A stretch of 64,000 nt of DNA from Tetrahymena thermophila SB210 (Eukaryota > Ciliophora > Oligohymenophorea > Hymenostomatida > Tetrahymenidae), in the NCBI RefSeq assembly GCF_000189635.1, contig NW_002476216.1:1-64000 (forward strand), read 5' to 3'. The notes below the pieces were generated by a model. The model did not search any database. It was not told the DNA's origin and saw only the letters and a list, made by a program, of their open reading frames with translations. Shown piece after piece: positions 32,848-45,700 of the stretch. The translations under genes and the position numbers were made by a program. Position 1 is the stretch's first letter, and the number at the start of each line of letters is the position of its first letter.

Positions 32848-34261
32848 TCTTTTTATAGTATATTGAGATTTAAGAATATCTATAAAAAATTATATATTTT
32901 GTAAAAAATAGATCAACAAATATATCTTAACAGAAAAGAAAATCAAAACCTAAAATTAATAAAAAGCATAATCTTAATAGTCATTAATTAGATTAGTATT
33001 TGTTTTAAAATAATATGAAAAAATTATTTAAAATTTTTTAAAGTAAATATCAATGTAAAAAAATTATGTATTATCTTTTTATCAATAAATATTAAATAAA
33101 CATTAAATTAATTTCTTTTTTTCTCTTTATCTTCACAAAATTCAGCAATAAAATTTTTTAAATTATAAAAGGCTCAATATTTCTGCTCTTTTTACCTTAA
33201 AATGAGGGCAATTAAATCAATAATACAGTAATACATAATCTAATTATACTTGTTAAATAAAAGCATTAAATAAAATATGAACATTTTACTTTGTAAAACT
33301 TAATCTTTTTTATGGCTATTATAGAGCATAGCTGAATTCATTTATTGAAAAATATGCGTATTATAATTATCACTAAATATTATCAAATAATTAATTTCTG
33401 AATAATCTAATTAATTTAACAGTTCATTCGTTTTCGTAACTTACTATTTTTTTATTTAGCTGAAGCTAAATGATTTTAACAATATTTAATTAATTAATTA
33501 ATATGATTATTTGGAATGTTTTATACTTTTCGTATGAAGAAAATATCCTCTATCAGTATTAATTTAAGCATTAGCTATTACATAACTAATAAATTAATTA
33601 ATTATTCATTTCTTTCTCACCTTATCTATTATTTTATATTATTTAGATTTTATAAATCTAATATAAAAATTTAAAATCTTATATTTAAAAATTATGGTAT
33701 TTATTTCTTTTTAATTATAAAATATATTTCTTTTTGAAGTTAAATATCTATCTATCTATTATAATGTTAAAAAAAGTAAAGAAAATTATTTTTAAAATTA
33801 CATAATAAAAAAAAAGATGATTTATTTAAAAATCTTATGAATTTTTAATAAAAAAATTGACAGTAAGTAAATAAGGTTATAAAATTAATTAGGAATTTTT
33901 TTAATCATTTTAATACACGATATTTGATATTAATTTATTTTTAAACTTAAAAATAATTTTTCATAAATTCACATAAAATAATTATTAGAAAAATGAATAA
34001 ATATAATCTAAATCTTCTTTTATAAAGGACAAATCAATCATTTTTATTTATAACCTATATAATTTGATAAAATTCCTAAAGCATTTAATGGCTGAGCTTG
34101 TAAAAAATTTATGGGATTTAAGTATATTCAATATATTTAATAAAATCTCTCTATATTTTAGGTTAAAACATCTTATTTCAAAGTATTAAAAAATAAAACA
34201 TATTATATTCTATTATTCATATTGAATATTTATTCATCCATTTTTCGCCACTTGTTTGTCG
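32848..34261. other. AT-rich intergenic region
   Basis: No coding frame, RNA gene or organised repeat was recognised beyond short ATTA/TTAA runs. It holds the promoter of the kinase gene and the 3' UTR of the LRR gene. Confidence 0.5.
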
Positions 34262-37200
34262 TCAAAAAAAATATATTTTAAAGACAATTAATCTTTTTAA
34301 TTTAAGACACTTGCTTTTTATTTCCTCTTTTGATTCATATGTTTAGTTAATACTTTTATAATAAGTTAGAGTAAATTATTAATAAAATGAAATAAAATAA
34401 ATTTTTAAATTAAAGTTTTTATTTTAAATTAATAAATAAATAAAAATAATATTAGCAGAATAAAAAGATGAAGATAAATAAATAAAATAAAAAGTCATCA
34501 AATTAATTAATTAATAGCTTTGCTGTTTTAAATTTATTTTTATTATTAAAAATATCGTTATCCAAAATAAATAAACTGTTTTTACCTAAGACAAAGTATC
34601 AAATTTGAGAGATTAGTACAATTTGCTAAAGCAGAACCCAAGCGATATACACCTTAATCACCAATTTAATTATTACTTTTTAATTATTGAAAAAAAAATA
34701 AAAAATTAATTTTAGGAAAAAATGAATTAATAATAAATAAGTTAATTAATAATATAAACAAAAGTTGAAAATAATAAAATGAGTTAAATTAACATAGAAA
34801 CAAACAAAAAAATAAAATAAAAAGCTTTCAAATTAATAAAAAGAGCTTTATTGTTTTAAATTCATTTTTATAATTAAAAAGATAGCAACTCAGAACAAAT
34901 AAACTGTTTTTACTTAAGAAACAGTGACAAAGTTGAGAGATTAGTACAATTTGCTAAAGCAGAACCCAAGCGATATACACCTTAATCACCAATTTAATTA
35001 TGACTTTTTAATTATTGAAAAAAAAATAAAAAATTAATTTTAGGAAAAAATGAAGAAAAAATATGAATTAATAAAAAATAAGTTAATTAATAATATAAGC
35101 AAAAGTTGAAAATAATAAAATGAGTTAAATTAACAAAGAAACAAAAAAAGAATACAAGAATAAAAAAAATAAAATAAAAAGCTTTCAAATTAATATAAAG
35201 AGCTTTATTGTTTTAAATTCATTTTTATAATTAAAAATATCGTTATCCAAAATAAATAAACTGTTTTTACTTAAGATAAAGTGTCAAAGTTGAGAGATTA
35301 GTAAAATTTGCTAAAGCCAAAACCAAGCCTGATACACCTTAATCACCAATTTAATTTGCGCTTTTTAATTATTAAAGAAAAAATATGAATTAATAAATAA
35401 GAAATGAGTTAATTAATAATGTAAGCAAAAGTTGAAAATAATAAAATTAGTTAAATTAACAAAGAAACAAGAAAAAAAATACAAGAATTAAAAAAAATAA
35501 AAATAAATCAAATAAAAAGCTTTCAAATTAGTGAAATGAGCTTTATTGTTTTAAATTCATTTCTATAATTAAAAAGATAGCAACTCAGAACAAATAAACT
35601 GTTTTTACCTAAGAGAAAGTATCAAATTTGAGAGATTAGTATAATTTGCTAAAGCAGAACCCAAGCAATATACACCTTAATCACCAATTTAATTTTCACT
35701 TTTTAATTATTGAAAAAAAAATAAAAAATTAATTTTAGGAAAAAATGAAGAAAAAATATGAATTAATAATAAATAAGTTAATTAATAATATAAACAAAAG
35801 TTGAAAATAATAAAATGAGTTAAATTAACATAGAAACAAAAAAAAAATAAAATAAAAAGCTTTCAAATTAATAAAAAGAGCTTTATTGTTTTAAATTCAT
35901 TTTTATAATTAAAAAGATAGCAACTCAGAACAAATAAACTGTTTTTACTGAAGATGTAGTGACAAAGTTGAGAGATTAGTACAATTTGCTAAAGCAGAAC
36001 CCAAGCGATATACACATTAATCACCAATTTAATTTTCACTTTTTAATTATTGAAAAAAAAATAAAAAATTAATTTTAGGAAAAAATGAAGAAAAAATATG
36101 AATTAATAAAAAATAAGTTAATTAATAATATAAGCAAAAGTTGAAAATAATAAAATGAGTTAAATTAACAAAGAAACAAAAAAAGAATACAAGAATAAAA
36201 AAAATAAAATAAAAAGCTTTCAAATTAATAAAAAGAGCTTTATTGTTTTAAATTCATTTTTATAATTAAAAATATCGTTATCCAAAATAAATAAACTGTT
36301 TTTACCTAAGATAAAGTGTCAAAGTTGAGAGATTAGTAAAATTTGCTAAAGTCAAAACCAAGCCTGATACACCTTAATCACCAATTTAATTTTAACTTTT
36401 TAATTATTGAAGAAAATATATATAAGTAAATAGTTAAAAATAAGGAAAAATGAAGAAAAAATATGAAATAATAAGAAATGTGTTATTTAATATTGTAAGC
36501 AAAAGTTGAGAACTATAAAATTATAAAATGAGTTAAATTAACACAGAAAGAAGAAAAAAAATAAAAGAATAATAAAAAAAATATAAATTTAAATCAAATA
36601 ATATCAAATTAATCAAATGAGCTTTATTATTTTAAATTCATTTTTATAATTTAAATGATAGCAACCCAAAATAGATAAATAAACTATTTTTACTTAAGAT
36701 AAAGTGCTAAAGTTGACAGATTAGTATAATATGTTAAAGCAGAACCTAAGCCTGATACATCTTCATCATAAATTTTATTTTATCTTTTAAATTATGAAGA
36801 AAAAATATAGCTGATTTCAAATAATTTTTATATTAATAATGAATTTTTTTTAATTTATTTGAAATTGATTTTGCTATGCTACCTAAAAAAAAACTTTTTT
36901 TCGTACCCCCCCCCCCCTTAATAAAAATTTATAAAAAACAAATAACTTAATTTAAAATTATAAATTTTATTTTAAAAATATTAAAAAAAGGCTTTAATAT
37001 TTGATTTGAATATTAAAATCAAATAAACTGCTTTTACTCAAGATGAAGTACCAAACTTTAGAGATTAGTGCAATTTGCTAAAGTAGTGACTAAGCGTTAT
37101 GCACAATTTGCACTGATTTAATTTGAACTTTTAAAATTTTGAAGAAAAAATATTTTATTAATTATTTATTAAGAAGGAAAAAATATGAAATAATAAGAAA

Positions 37201-40200
37201 CTTCTTAAATAGTAATAAAAGCAAAAGTTGAAAAAAAAATGAGTTAAATTAATAAAGAAAAAAGAAATAAAAAACAAGCACAATAAAAAAGTAAAATAAA
37301 AATAAATTAAATAAAAAGCCATTAAATTAATTAAAAGAGCTTTATTGTTTTAAATTCATTTTTATAATTAAAATTATCATAATCCAAAACAAAAAACTAT
37401 TTTTACCCAAGATTAAGTGTCAAATTTAAGAGATTAATGCAATTTGCTAAACTAGTACCTAATACTGATGCATTTTAATCGCCAATTTAACTGCCACTTT
37501 TTAAATATTGAAGAAAAAAAAAATATATATATATAAATATAATAGTCAATTAGAAGGAAAAAATGAAGAAAAATATGAAATAATAAGAAATGAGTTAATT
37601 AATAATAAAATGAGTTAAATTAACATAAAAAGAAGAAGAAAAAATACAAGTTTTATAAATAAAAAAAATAAAATAAAAAGCTAAAAATTAATTAAAAGAG
37701 CTTTATTATTTTAAATTAGTGTTTAAAATTAAAAATATCACAATCCAAAATTAATAAATTGTTTTTACTAAAGATCTAGTGTCAAATTTGAGAGATTAGT
37801 ACAATTTGCTAAAGCAGAACCTAAACTGAATGTACCTTTATCACCAATTTAATTCCACCTTATTAAATATTGAAGAAAAAATATATAATTAATGAGTTAT
37901 TTAGAAGGAAAAATGAAGAAAAGTATGAAATAATAAGAAATGAGTTAATTAATAATAAAAGCAAAAGTTTAAAATAATAAAATGAGTTAAATTAACATAA
38001 AAAGAAGAAGAAAAAATACAAGTATAATAAATAAAATAAAAAGTTATGAAACTAATTAAAACAACTTTATTGTTTTTAAAATTCATATTTATAATTAAAA
38101 ATATCGCAACCCTAAACAAATATACTGCTTTACGTTAGATCAAGTGTCAAAATTTAAAGATTAGTGCAATTTGTTAAAGCAGAACTTAAGCCTGATACAC
38201 CTTAATATCCAATTTATTAATTATTACTTTTTAATTATTGAAGAAAAAATTTTTAATTAATTAGTTAATAATAAGGAAGGAAAAAATGAAAAAAATAAAA
38301 TAAAATAATAAGAAATGAGTTAATTAATAATGAAAGCAAAAGTTGAAAATAATAAATAAATTGAGTTAAATAACAAAGAAAAAAGAAGAAAAAACATCAA
38401 GTACATTAAAATGAAAAATAAATCAAATAAAAGTTATCAAATAAATTAAAAGAGCTTTAAAATTTTAAATTAATTTTTATAATTAAAAATATATTTACGC
38501 AAGTCTAAGTCTCAAATTTGAGAGTTTAGTGCAATTTAAAATAAAACTTAGTCCTTATGCACCTTTATCACCAATTTAATTCACTCTTTTTAAATATTGA
38601 AGAAAAAATATATAATTAATTAATTAGTTAGTTAGAAGGAAAAAATGAACAAAAAAGATAGATTTAATAAATAATAAGAAATATATTAATTAATAATTTA
38701 ATTAAATATAGAAAATAATAAAGTGAGTGAGTTAAATTAACAAACTAAGAAGAAAAAAAGCACAATCAAAAGAAAAAGTAAAATAAATAACTATCAAATA
38801 TATTAAAAGAGTTTCATTGTTTTAAATTAATTTTAATAATTAAGAATATATCACAATCCAAAACAAATACACTGATTTTACCTAAGATCAAGTTTCAAAT
38901 TTGAGATCTTAGTGCAATTTGTTATAGCAGAACCTAATGCTGAAGCACCTTCATTGCCAATTTAGTTTTATCTTTTTAAATATTGAAAAAAATATATAAT
39001 TAATAATAGGTGAATTAAAAGGAAAAAATAAACAAACAATAAATGAAAAAAAATCTGAAATAATAACAAATTAATTAAAGAGCTTTATTGTTTTAAATTC
39101 ATTTTTATAATTAAAACACAATCCAAAACAAATAAACTGTTTTTACATAAGACTAAATTTCAATTTTGAGAGATTGATACAATTTTTTAAAGCAGAAACT
39201 AAGCCTATAACTCCTTAATCGCCAATTTAGTTATTACTTTTTAAATATTGAAGAAAAAATAAATAAATAATTAAAAAGTTAGAAGAAAAAATATGAAATA
39301 AGTCAATAAATATTAATTTAAAAGTTGAAAGTATTAAAATGAGTTAGATAAACAAAGAAACAAGAAGAAAAAGCATCAAGCGCATTAAAAAGAAATAGAA
39401 AAATAAATCAAGTTAAGTAATAGATAGAGCTTTATAGTTTTAAATTAATTTTTGTTATTAAATATATCACACACAATCCAAAACAAATAAACTGAATTTA
39501 CTCAAGTTTAAGTGTCAAATTTGAGAGATTAGTGCAATTTACTAAAATAAAACCTAGTCCTTATGCACCTTTATCACCAATTTAATTCTATCTTTTTAAA
39601 TATTGAAGAAAAAATATATAATTAATTAATTAATTATTTAGTTAGTTAGTTAGTTAGAAGAAAAAAATGAAGAAAAAATTTGAAATAATAAGAAAAGAGT
39701 TAGTTAGTTAATTAATAATAACATTAAAAATCGAAAATAATAAAATGATTTAAATTAACAAAGAAAGAAGAAAAAAATTTAAGCACAATAAATAGAAAAA
39801 CAAATAAAATCAAATAAATAATTAAATAAAAAGAGTTTCCTATGTTTTAAATTAATTTTAATAATTAAAAATATCACAATTCAAAATAAATAAACTGATT
39901 TTACCTAAGATCAAGTTTCAAATTTGAGAGATTAGTACAAAATGCAAGAGAAAAACCTAAGACTGACGCACCAATTGCACCAATTTAATTATCACTTTTT
40001 AAATATTGAAGAAAAAATATATTATTAATTAATTAATTAGTTAATTAGAAAGAAAAGATGAAGAAGATTATGAAATAAAAGAAAATCAAAATAAATTTGA
40101 AAATAATAAAATCAGTTAAATTATCCAAGAAAAAAAGAAGAAAAAAAAATACAAGCAAAATAAAAAAGAAAAAGAAAAATAATTCAAATAATATTTATTA

Positions 40201-41830
40201 TTTTAAATTAATTTTTATAATTAAAAATATCATTATTTAAAAAAAATAAACTGTTTTACTAAAGTTAAAGATTCAAATTTGAGAGTTTAGTGCAATTTGC
40301 TAAACCAGAACCTAAGCCTGATGCACCAGTTGCACCAATTGAATTTGACCTTTTTAAGTATTGAAGAAGAAATTTTTTATTAAAGAGTTAATTAGAAGGA
40401 AAAAATGAAGAAAAATAAGAAGTAATAAGAAATGAGTTAATTAATAATAAAAGTAAAAGTTAAAAATAATAAAATCAGTTAAATTAACAAAGAGACAAGA
40501 AAAAAATACAAGCAAAATAAAAAGAAAAATAAATCAAATAAAAAGTTATCAAATAAATTAAAAGAGCTTTATTGTTTTAAGTTAATTTTTATATTAAAAA
40601 TATCACTATCTAAAACAAATAAACTGTTATTACATAAGTTTCAGATTCAAATTTGAGAGTTAAGTGCAATTTGCTAAACCAGAACCTATGGTTGATGCAC
40701 CTATTGCACCATTTAAAAAGTTATCATATGAGTCAAAATAGCTTTATTGTTTTTAATTAATTTTTTATGATTTAAAATATTACAATCCAAATCAAATAGA
40801 CTGATTTTACCCAATATTAAGTGTTAAATTTGAGAGATTAGTGCAATTTGCTAAAGCTAAAGCTAATTCTGATTCGCGAGTAACTTCATTTTCACTTTTA
40901 AGATTGAAAAATATATATATAATTAATTAATTAGAGGGAAAAGTGAAGAAAAAATATGAAATAATAAGAAATAAGGTAATTAATTAGTTTTAAATGAAAA
41001 AGTTCAAAATAAAAAAATAAGTTAAATTAAAAAGAAAGACGAAGAAAAAAACAAAAAAAATAAAAAAGAAAAAGAAAAATAAATCAAATAAAAAGATATC
41101 AAATAAATTAAAAGAGTTTTATATTTTTAAATTAATTATTTAATTAAAAGCATCGCAATACAATACAAATAAACTGTTTTTATCAAGTAAGTAAAAGTGT
41201 TAATAGCAAAAAATGAAGAAAAAGATATCAAATAATATTAAATAAATAAATAATGATGAATTAAAAATGGAAAGTTAAAATTAAGTTAAAATAGCTAAAA
41301 AAAATATTTTATATATTAAAATAAATGAAAATATATATATGAGAATTTCTATGAGAAAAATCATATTAGAAATAAATTCAAAGTTAAATATAAAAAAAAT
41401 GTTAACTATAATAATAATAATATATATAAATTATATTTACGTAAGATTAATATGGAGTACCTAATGAGATTGAAGAGAAGAGTCTATAAACTTTTTTTAT
41501 TAATAAAATAAACTTAAAGGATTATCATAAAAAAAATAAATAATTACTTCTTCTAAAACTTAGTAATATTTAGTCTATTATATCATTTATTTATTTCTTT
41601 TTTCAAAAATATTGAATAGCAATTTATGGAAATTTAATTAATTATAAATGGATAAAAAGAACAAATAAATTATAATAATTATCAAATTTTAATTTTTTAA
41701 TTAGTTTTGAGGAAGAGATATCACAAAAAGTTAGTGTAATATTAATTATTTAATCTTAATACTTCTATTTAAAGTGTCTACTTAAAAATATATAGCTGTT
41801 CCTTCCTTCATTTGAAATATCACGAACCAT
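34262..41830 (-). CDS. Leucine-rich repeat protein encoded by an array of one-LRR exons
   Basis: Ciliate-code frames on the minus strand give ribonuclease-inhibitor-type LRRs, one per exon. Each exon is about 90 nt, starts after (A)AAAG or CAG-like acceptors and ends at GTAAAA-type donors, all in phase 2. A typical unit reads xNQIGDQGVxxLGSALAN, then CTNLSNLxLxL. The terminal exon (34262-34313) gives KCLKLKRLIVFKIYFF and TGA. A short exon at 41441-41490 (FIDSSLQSHQVLHINL) and a first exon from ATG 41830 (MVRDISNEGRNSYIFLSRHF) are proposed for the N-terminus; the first exon's donor is unclear. The protein would be about 670 aa, mostly a curved LRR solenoid for protein binding. Exons sampled across the array have no TGA in the splice frame, so the array appears intact. 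Confidence 0.8.
34586..41190 (-). repeat. Tandem array of ~350-bp exon-plus-intron units (19 LRR exons)
   Basis: LRR exons, in plus coordinates: 34586-34675, 34914-35003, 35271-35360, 35609-35698, 35949-36038, 36306-36395, 36694-36783, 37038-37127, 37407-37496, 37769-37858, 38134-38226, 38499-38585, 38882-38971, 39147-39236, 39502-39591, 39905-39994, 40260-40349, 40634-40741 and 40811-40894. Fifteen are exactly 90 nt; the others are 84, 87, 93 and 108, all divisible by three. A decayed unit lies near 41165-41210. Introns are also homologous, sharing GAGCTTTATTGTTTTAAATT and AAATGAGTTAAATTAACA-like blocks on the plus strand. The unit of duplication is therefore exon plus intron, and similarity is highest at the 3' (low-coordinate) end. 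Confidence 0.9.
36906..36917. repeat. Poly-C (12) homopolymer in an LRR-gene intron
   Basis: Twelve consecutive C residues in otherwise about 85% AT intron DNA, next to A/T runs. On the transcribed strand this is a G-run. Confidence 0.9.
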
Positions 41831-42910
41831 GATATATGATTTGTTATATTTCAAATAATTTTTATATTAATTATGAATATTTTTTTTCTAAATCTTAATT
41901 ATTTTCTTTATATTTGATTTCAAATTAATTAAAAATTTGATTGAAAAATAAAAGATTGATATATATTAAAATTATCAATAATATTATTTATTAATTAAAT
42001 TCTATTATAAAATTATTTATTTTTACATAAATTTTTTTCAAATATATCAGCCATTCAAAAAAATAGTGATATCAATTCACTAAATTTTTGAATGGCATTT
42101 GGCTATAACATGAATATATTGAAAATTAAATATATTCACAACATTCACAGCTTTTAATTTTCATTTGAGTTATATTTTAATATAGTCAAAAATAATTTTT
42201 AAAAATGAACTTGTATGTTTTAATTCACTTAAGTAATATAAACTCATTAACTTTTTATTACTCTATAAGACAATTGAAATTAAAAAAATACATCAAATTA
42301 ATCTATGCAGTGATAGAGTGTGAGGATTATCTAATTAACTAATTCAACAATATACCAATTGAAGTGTATGGCATTCCATCAATAAATTACTCAAATTTAA
42401 TTTATTGTCAGTCACTCTTGATCTTTCATCCTTTCTAAAATCATTTTTCACCTCTCACCTAAAGAATAAACTTCTCAGCCTAATCCACTTTCTCGATGAT
42501 TTTCTATCAATCTTAAGCTAATATCCTTGAATTTTAATAAATTAATTTAAAGGAAATAGTTTCACAATAATTTTCATCCAATTTTAATAATTTAAAAATT
42601 TATATGAAAATCTCATCATAATATTCATTAACTAACAAGCGAGAAAAACAAACATATTAAATCAGAATTTTTAAAATACCTTATCAATAAGGATTTAATT
42701 ATTGAAGGGAATAATCTATAACTTTTAAAGGTAGAATTTTATTATTTTCTAATTACACCTTTACAAAAATTATTTAAAAAAAGATAAATTTAATTGATTA
42801 CATAATTAATTATTCTAATTTATTTAATATTTATTTTTACAGTTTTGAAACAAAACAATTTAACAAAGATATAATTAGTTTTTTTATCTTATTTTATATA
42901 TATTAATCAA
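41831..42910. other. Intergenic region with a near-perfect hairpin and a doubtful ORF
   Basis: Contains the inverted repeat at 42050-42096 (separate entry). A plus-strand frame from ATG 42205 to TGA 42703-42705 (166 codons, MNLYVLIHLSNINSLTFYYS...) stays open in ciliate code. It has no recognisable domain and an unremarkable composition, and TGA-only stops make such frames common, so it is not called a gene. The rest is AT-rich. Confidence 0.4.
42050..42096. repeat. 47-nt inverted repeat (hairpin)
   Basis: Arms of 20 nt (starting GCCATTCAAAAA and ending TTTTTGAATGGC, with inner TAGTGA/TCACTA) differ at two positions and flank a 7-nt loop TATCAAT. It lies about 220 nt upstream of the LRR gene's proposed start. 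It could be a small palindromic insertion or MITE remnant, or a regulatory or cruciform element. Confidence 0.85.
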
Positions 42911-45700
42911 TCAACATCCTTAAGTACGCAAATAAAAAGGAGGTTGGGAAGGACAATGTTCATTCATGTGTTCATAAGGGGTTATGCTATTGTATCCATC
43001 AGTTATAACATCCATAACGAATTTTCCCATTATTTAACAGTAAGGAAGACCGTCTTTATGACATTTTTCAGGCTTTTTGAAGTTCTTATCGAAGAATTTC
43101 ATTTAATAAACATCTCTTGGGGTAAATTCAGATACCTATTTTATTTATTTATTTATTTAATTCAATATATATATTTATGATTTAAAAGTGTTACATTTAT
43201 TTAGAGGTCACCAAAAAGACCACCAGCTCTCCAAACACCTGCAACAAAGGCAGAACAAACTAAAGAGTGACCATAAGAATATAACCAAGAGTCTTATTCA
43301 GGGATAGCAAAAACTTCAGCAATAGTGAGGTTTTTTTAGTACATGACCTCATATAACTAAACTAAGTTCAAATCTTAAGTTCCGAGTCTATGGTTGAGAC
43401 CTTCGTTGATGATTGATTTAGGTATAGATGGGTAGAATTTTTCAACAAGAGTTAAAGCAGAGTAAACAAAGTTGACATCAAGGATAGCAGGTAAACTTTT
43501 GTTTTCAGTATCAACCCAACCGTACAAGAAGGTAGAGTAGCCATAAGGGGTTCCTTCAAGATTTAAGAAGTATTCAACAGCAGCTGTATTATTGAATTTT
43601 TTTCTATTTTCTTCACTTAATGGTAAAACAGCAACATTAAATCCAGCATTTTTAGCCCACTATTTCCAATCTTTCCAAGTATTTCTCTATATACCATGCT
43701 TGGGCCAGTAAGTAGAGTCCTGAGATTCTACAGTACGAAGTTCTCCATCAATCTCTAATAAGGTTACAGAGTGGCCACTTCTAGAGCCAGTACCCCATTA
43801 AATCAACTAATCTAATCCATCCATTCTAGTAGCAATAATTAAATCACCAGGATGGACTTCAGTCTCATCTAAATCAACATATTTGTCTTCTCTTCTAAGC
43901 CATAAATAACCAGTTGCTATTTTTTTTTATTTAATAAATTTTATTTAAGTCAAATCTAATAAATATGAAAATTCTAATATTAATAATATAATTAATATGT
44001 AAATTTGATTGTTGAATTGCCTTATTAATCTAACTTTCAACCTATAAAATAAATTTATACTCTTTAAATTTACTCTTTCTAACAAGCAAAAGAAATTTTT
44101 AACTAAATTGATATTTTTATTTATGTGAGAGGCATTTTTTTGCAAATAATAAAAATATGTATTAATTGTTAAAAAATTTACCCTATTAAATAAACAAGGG
44201 ATTAAGTACTTCCATCCACCAGCTTGGCTTTGATCCGAAAAAGGGAATATCAGGATTTAAACCTAATCCACCTAAGGAAAGACCCAAACTAAGTAAAACA
44301 TCAGGTAAAATATTGGAGAATTTATCGCAAGTTTTAAATACTCTTAAGCCAAATTCTTCAATAGATTTAATATTTTAAGGCTTCAAATTTTTTAAAGTCC
44401 ATTTATGAGATTTATTGGGTTTGCCTAAAGCAAGAGAATAATAATTCATTGTAGATCCAATAACGTAAGATTCCTTACAGTTATCAGCAGTATCATTTCT
44501 TCTGTTACCTGAAGTGAAGATTAATTCTACACTTTGATCATTTATTTTAGTGTATTAGACAGTGACCTTTTATTTAAAGAAAATTCATATTAATAGATTG
44601 AAAAACAAAAAAGTAATTATTAAAAAATAATTTAGTAAAAATAAAGCACTTCCGCAAATAAAATATAACTTTTTAAGTATAAATAAAAGGCAAAATTTTT
44701 ATAATACTAATTGCATTTAATATACTTTTTATTTTTATACAGTTTTTATTCAATTTTTCATTAAGATTGAATCTGAAATAACCAATTTGTTTTCTATTAT
44801 GCTTCTATTTTATTTCTTTGAAATGTAAAAATTTTTATTTTTGAAGAAAAATATGAATTTTAAGTATTTGTTTTTAAATTCCTCTTCTTGCTTTTAAAGG
44901 AATAAATTCGATTTCATTTAAAATTTAAATAAAAATTGGTGATTTCTTTATTTTTTTTTTCTCAATTTGATAAAAATCCATTAAGAATTATGAAACTTAA
45001 GTAAATATCTCACTTAAATCATAATGGATCGCATTTTATATTTTGGATTAAAAATAAATATATATCATTGTTATCTTATTAATTTTCATTATTAGAGTGA
45101 AAAAAGATATGGAATATACTTTCACTAAAAAAATAAATGGTTTCTCCTTTTAAATTCTAGGAATAGGAAGAGTAATATAATCATTTATTTTTATTAAAAA
45201 AATTTTATGTTGAAATAAGATTTGATTTATTGCCTCGTGTAGATTTTTTAATTAATGATTTTAGTTATTTTTATGAAATTAATTAATAGTAACAAATAAA
45301 TAAAGGATTTTTAGTTTACTTAATCAAAACAGTCACCTTCTTTGGGTGTCAACACAATAGTTTCAGAACCATTAGGACCAACAACACCATCTTAGTCAGC
45401 TAAAAATTTGAAAAATCCTGGCTTAGAACCTTTAGAACATTAAATGAAAGCGCCTTTTTTATCTTCTAAAGTAAATGAGCTGATTGTTTTCATAAAAGTA
45501 GCATAAAGTGAGGGATCTTCAAAAACTGTCTTAAAACCATCAATCAAAACAGTATCGACAAAATCCTCAAACTCTTTTGTAAGTACCTTAAAACCAAAAT
45601 AGTTTGTTTCTTCTTGATAGCCTAACTTAGTTAGAACATTTTAGAGATTTAAAGCTGAGCAGAATGTGATTATTGCTAATGCAATCAAAACTTTTCTCAT
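42911..45700 (-). CDS. Secreted permuted papain-fold (NlpC/P60 or YiiX-like) amidase/hydrolase-like protein, 570 aa
   Basis: Four exons fit perfectly: 45320-45700, 44182-44566, 43195-43916 and 42911-43135, with introns of 753, 265 and 59 nt. The start MRKVLIALAIITFCSALN is a signal peptide. The third exon carries the likely catalytic module: HPGDLIIATRMDG, then GTGSRSGHSVTLLEIDGE, then VESQDSTYWP, and near the end YSYGHSLVCSAFVAGVWRAG. That is the order GD..., His, Glu, ...Cys typical of permuted papain-like amidases, in which the nucleophile Cys follows His. The C-terminal exon adds a Cys-rich tail (KKPEKCHKDGLPYC, HMNEHCPSQ, LRTQGC). Inferred role: secreted or phagosomal cleavage of an amide or ester, such as peptidoglycan fragments or lipids. 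Family membership is inferred from motif order only. Confidence 0.8.

Noticed and set aside
34500-41200. Satellite DNA or RNA-gene cluster as explanation for the tandem repeat
   Set aside because: Each conserved core translates on the minus strand to an LRR with consistent splice sites and lengths divisible by three, which a non-coding satellite would not maintain.
42944-43180. Plus-strand ORF MGRTMFIHVFIRGYAIV...
   Set aside because: Antisense to the last exon of the amidase-like gene, which splices in frame and has a clear stop.
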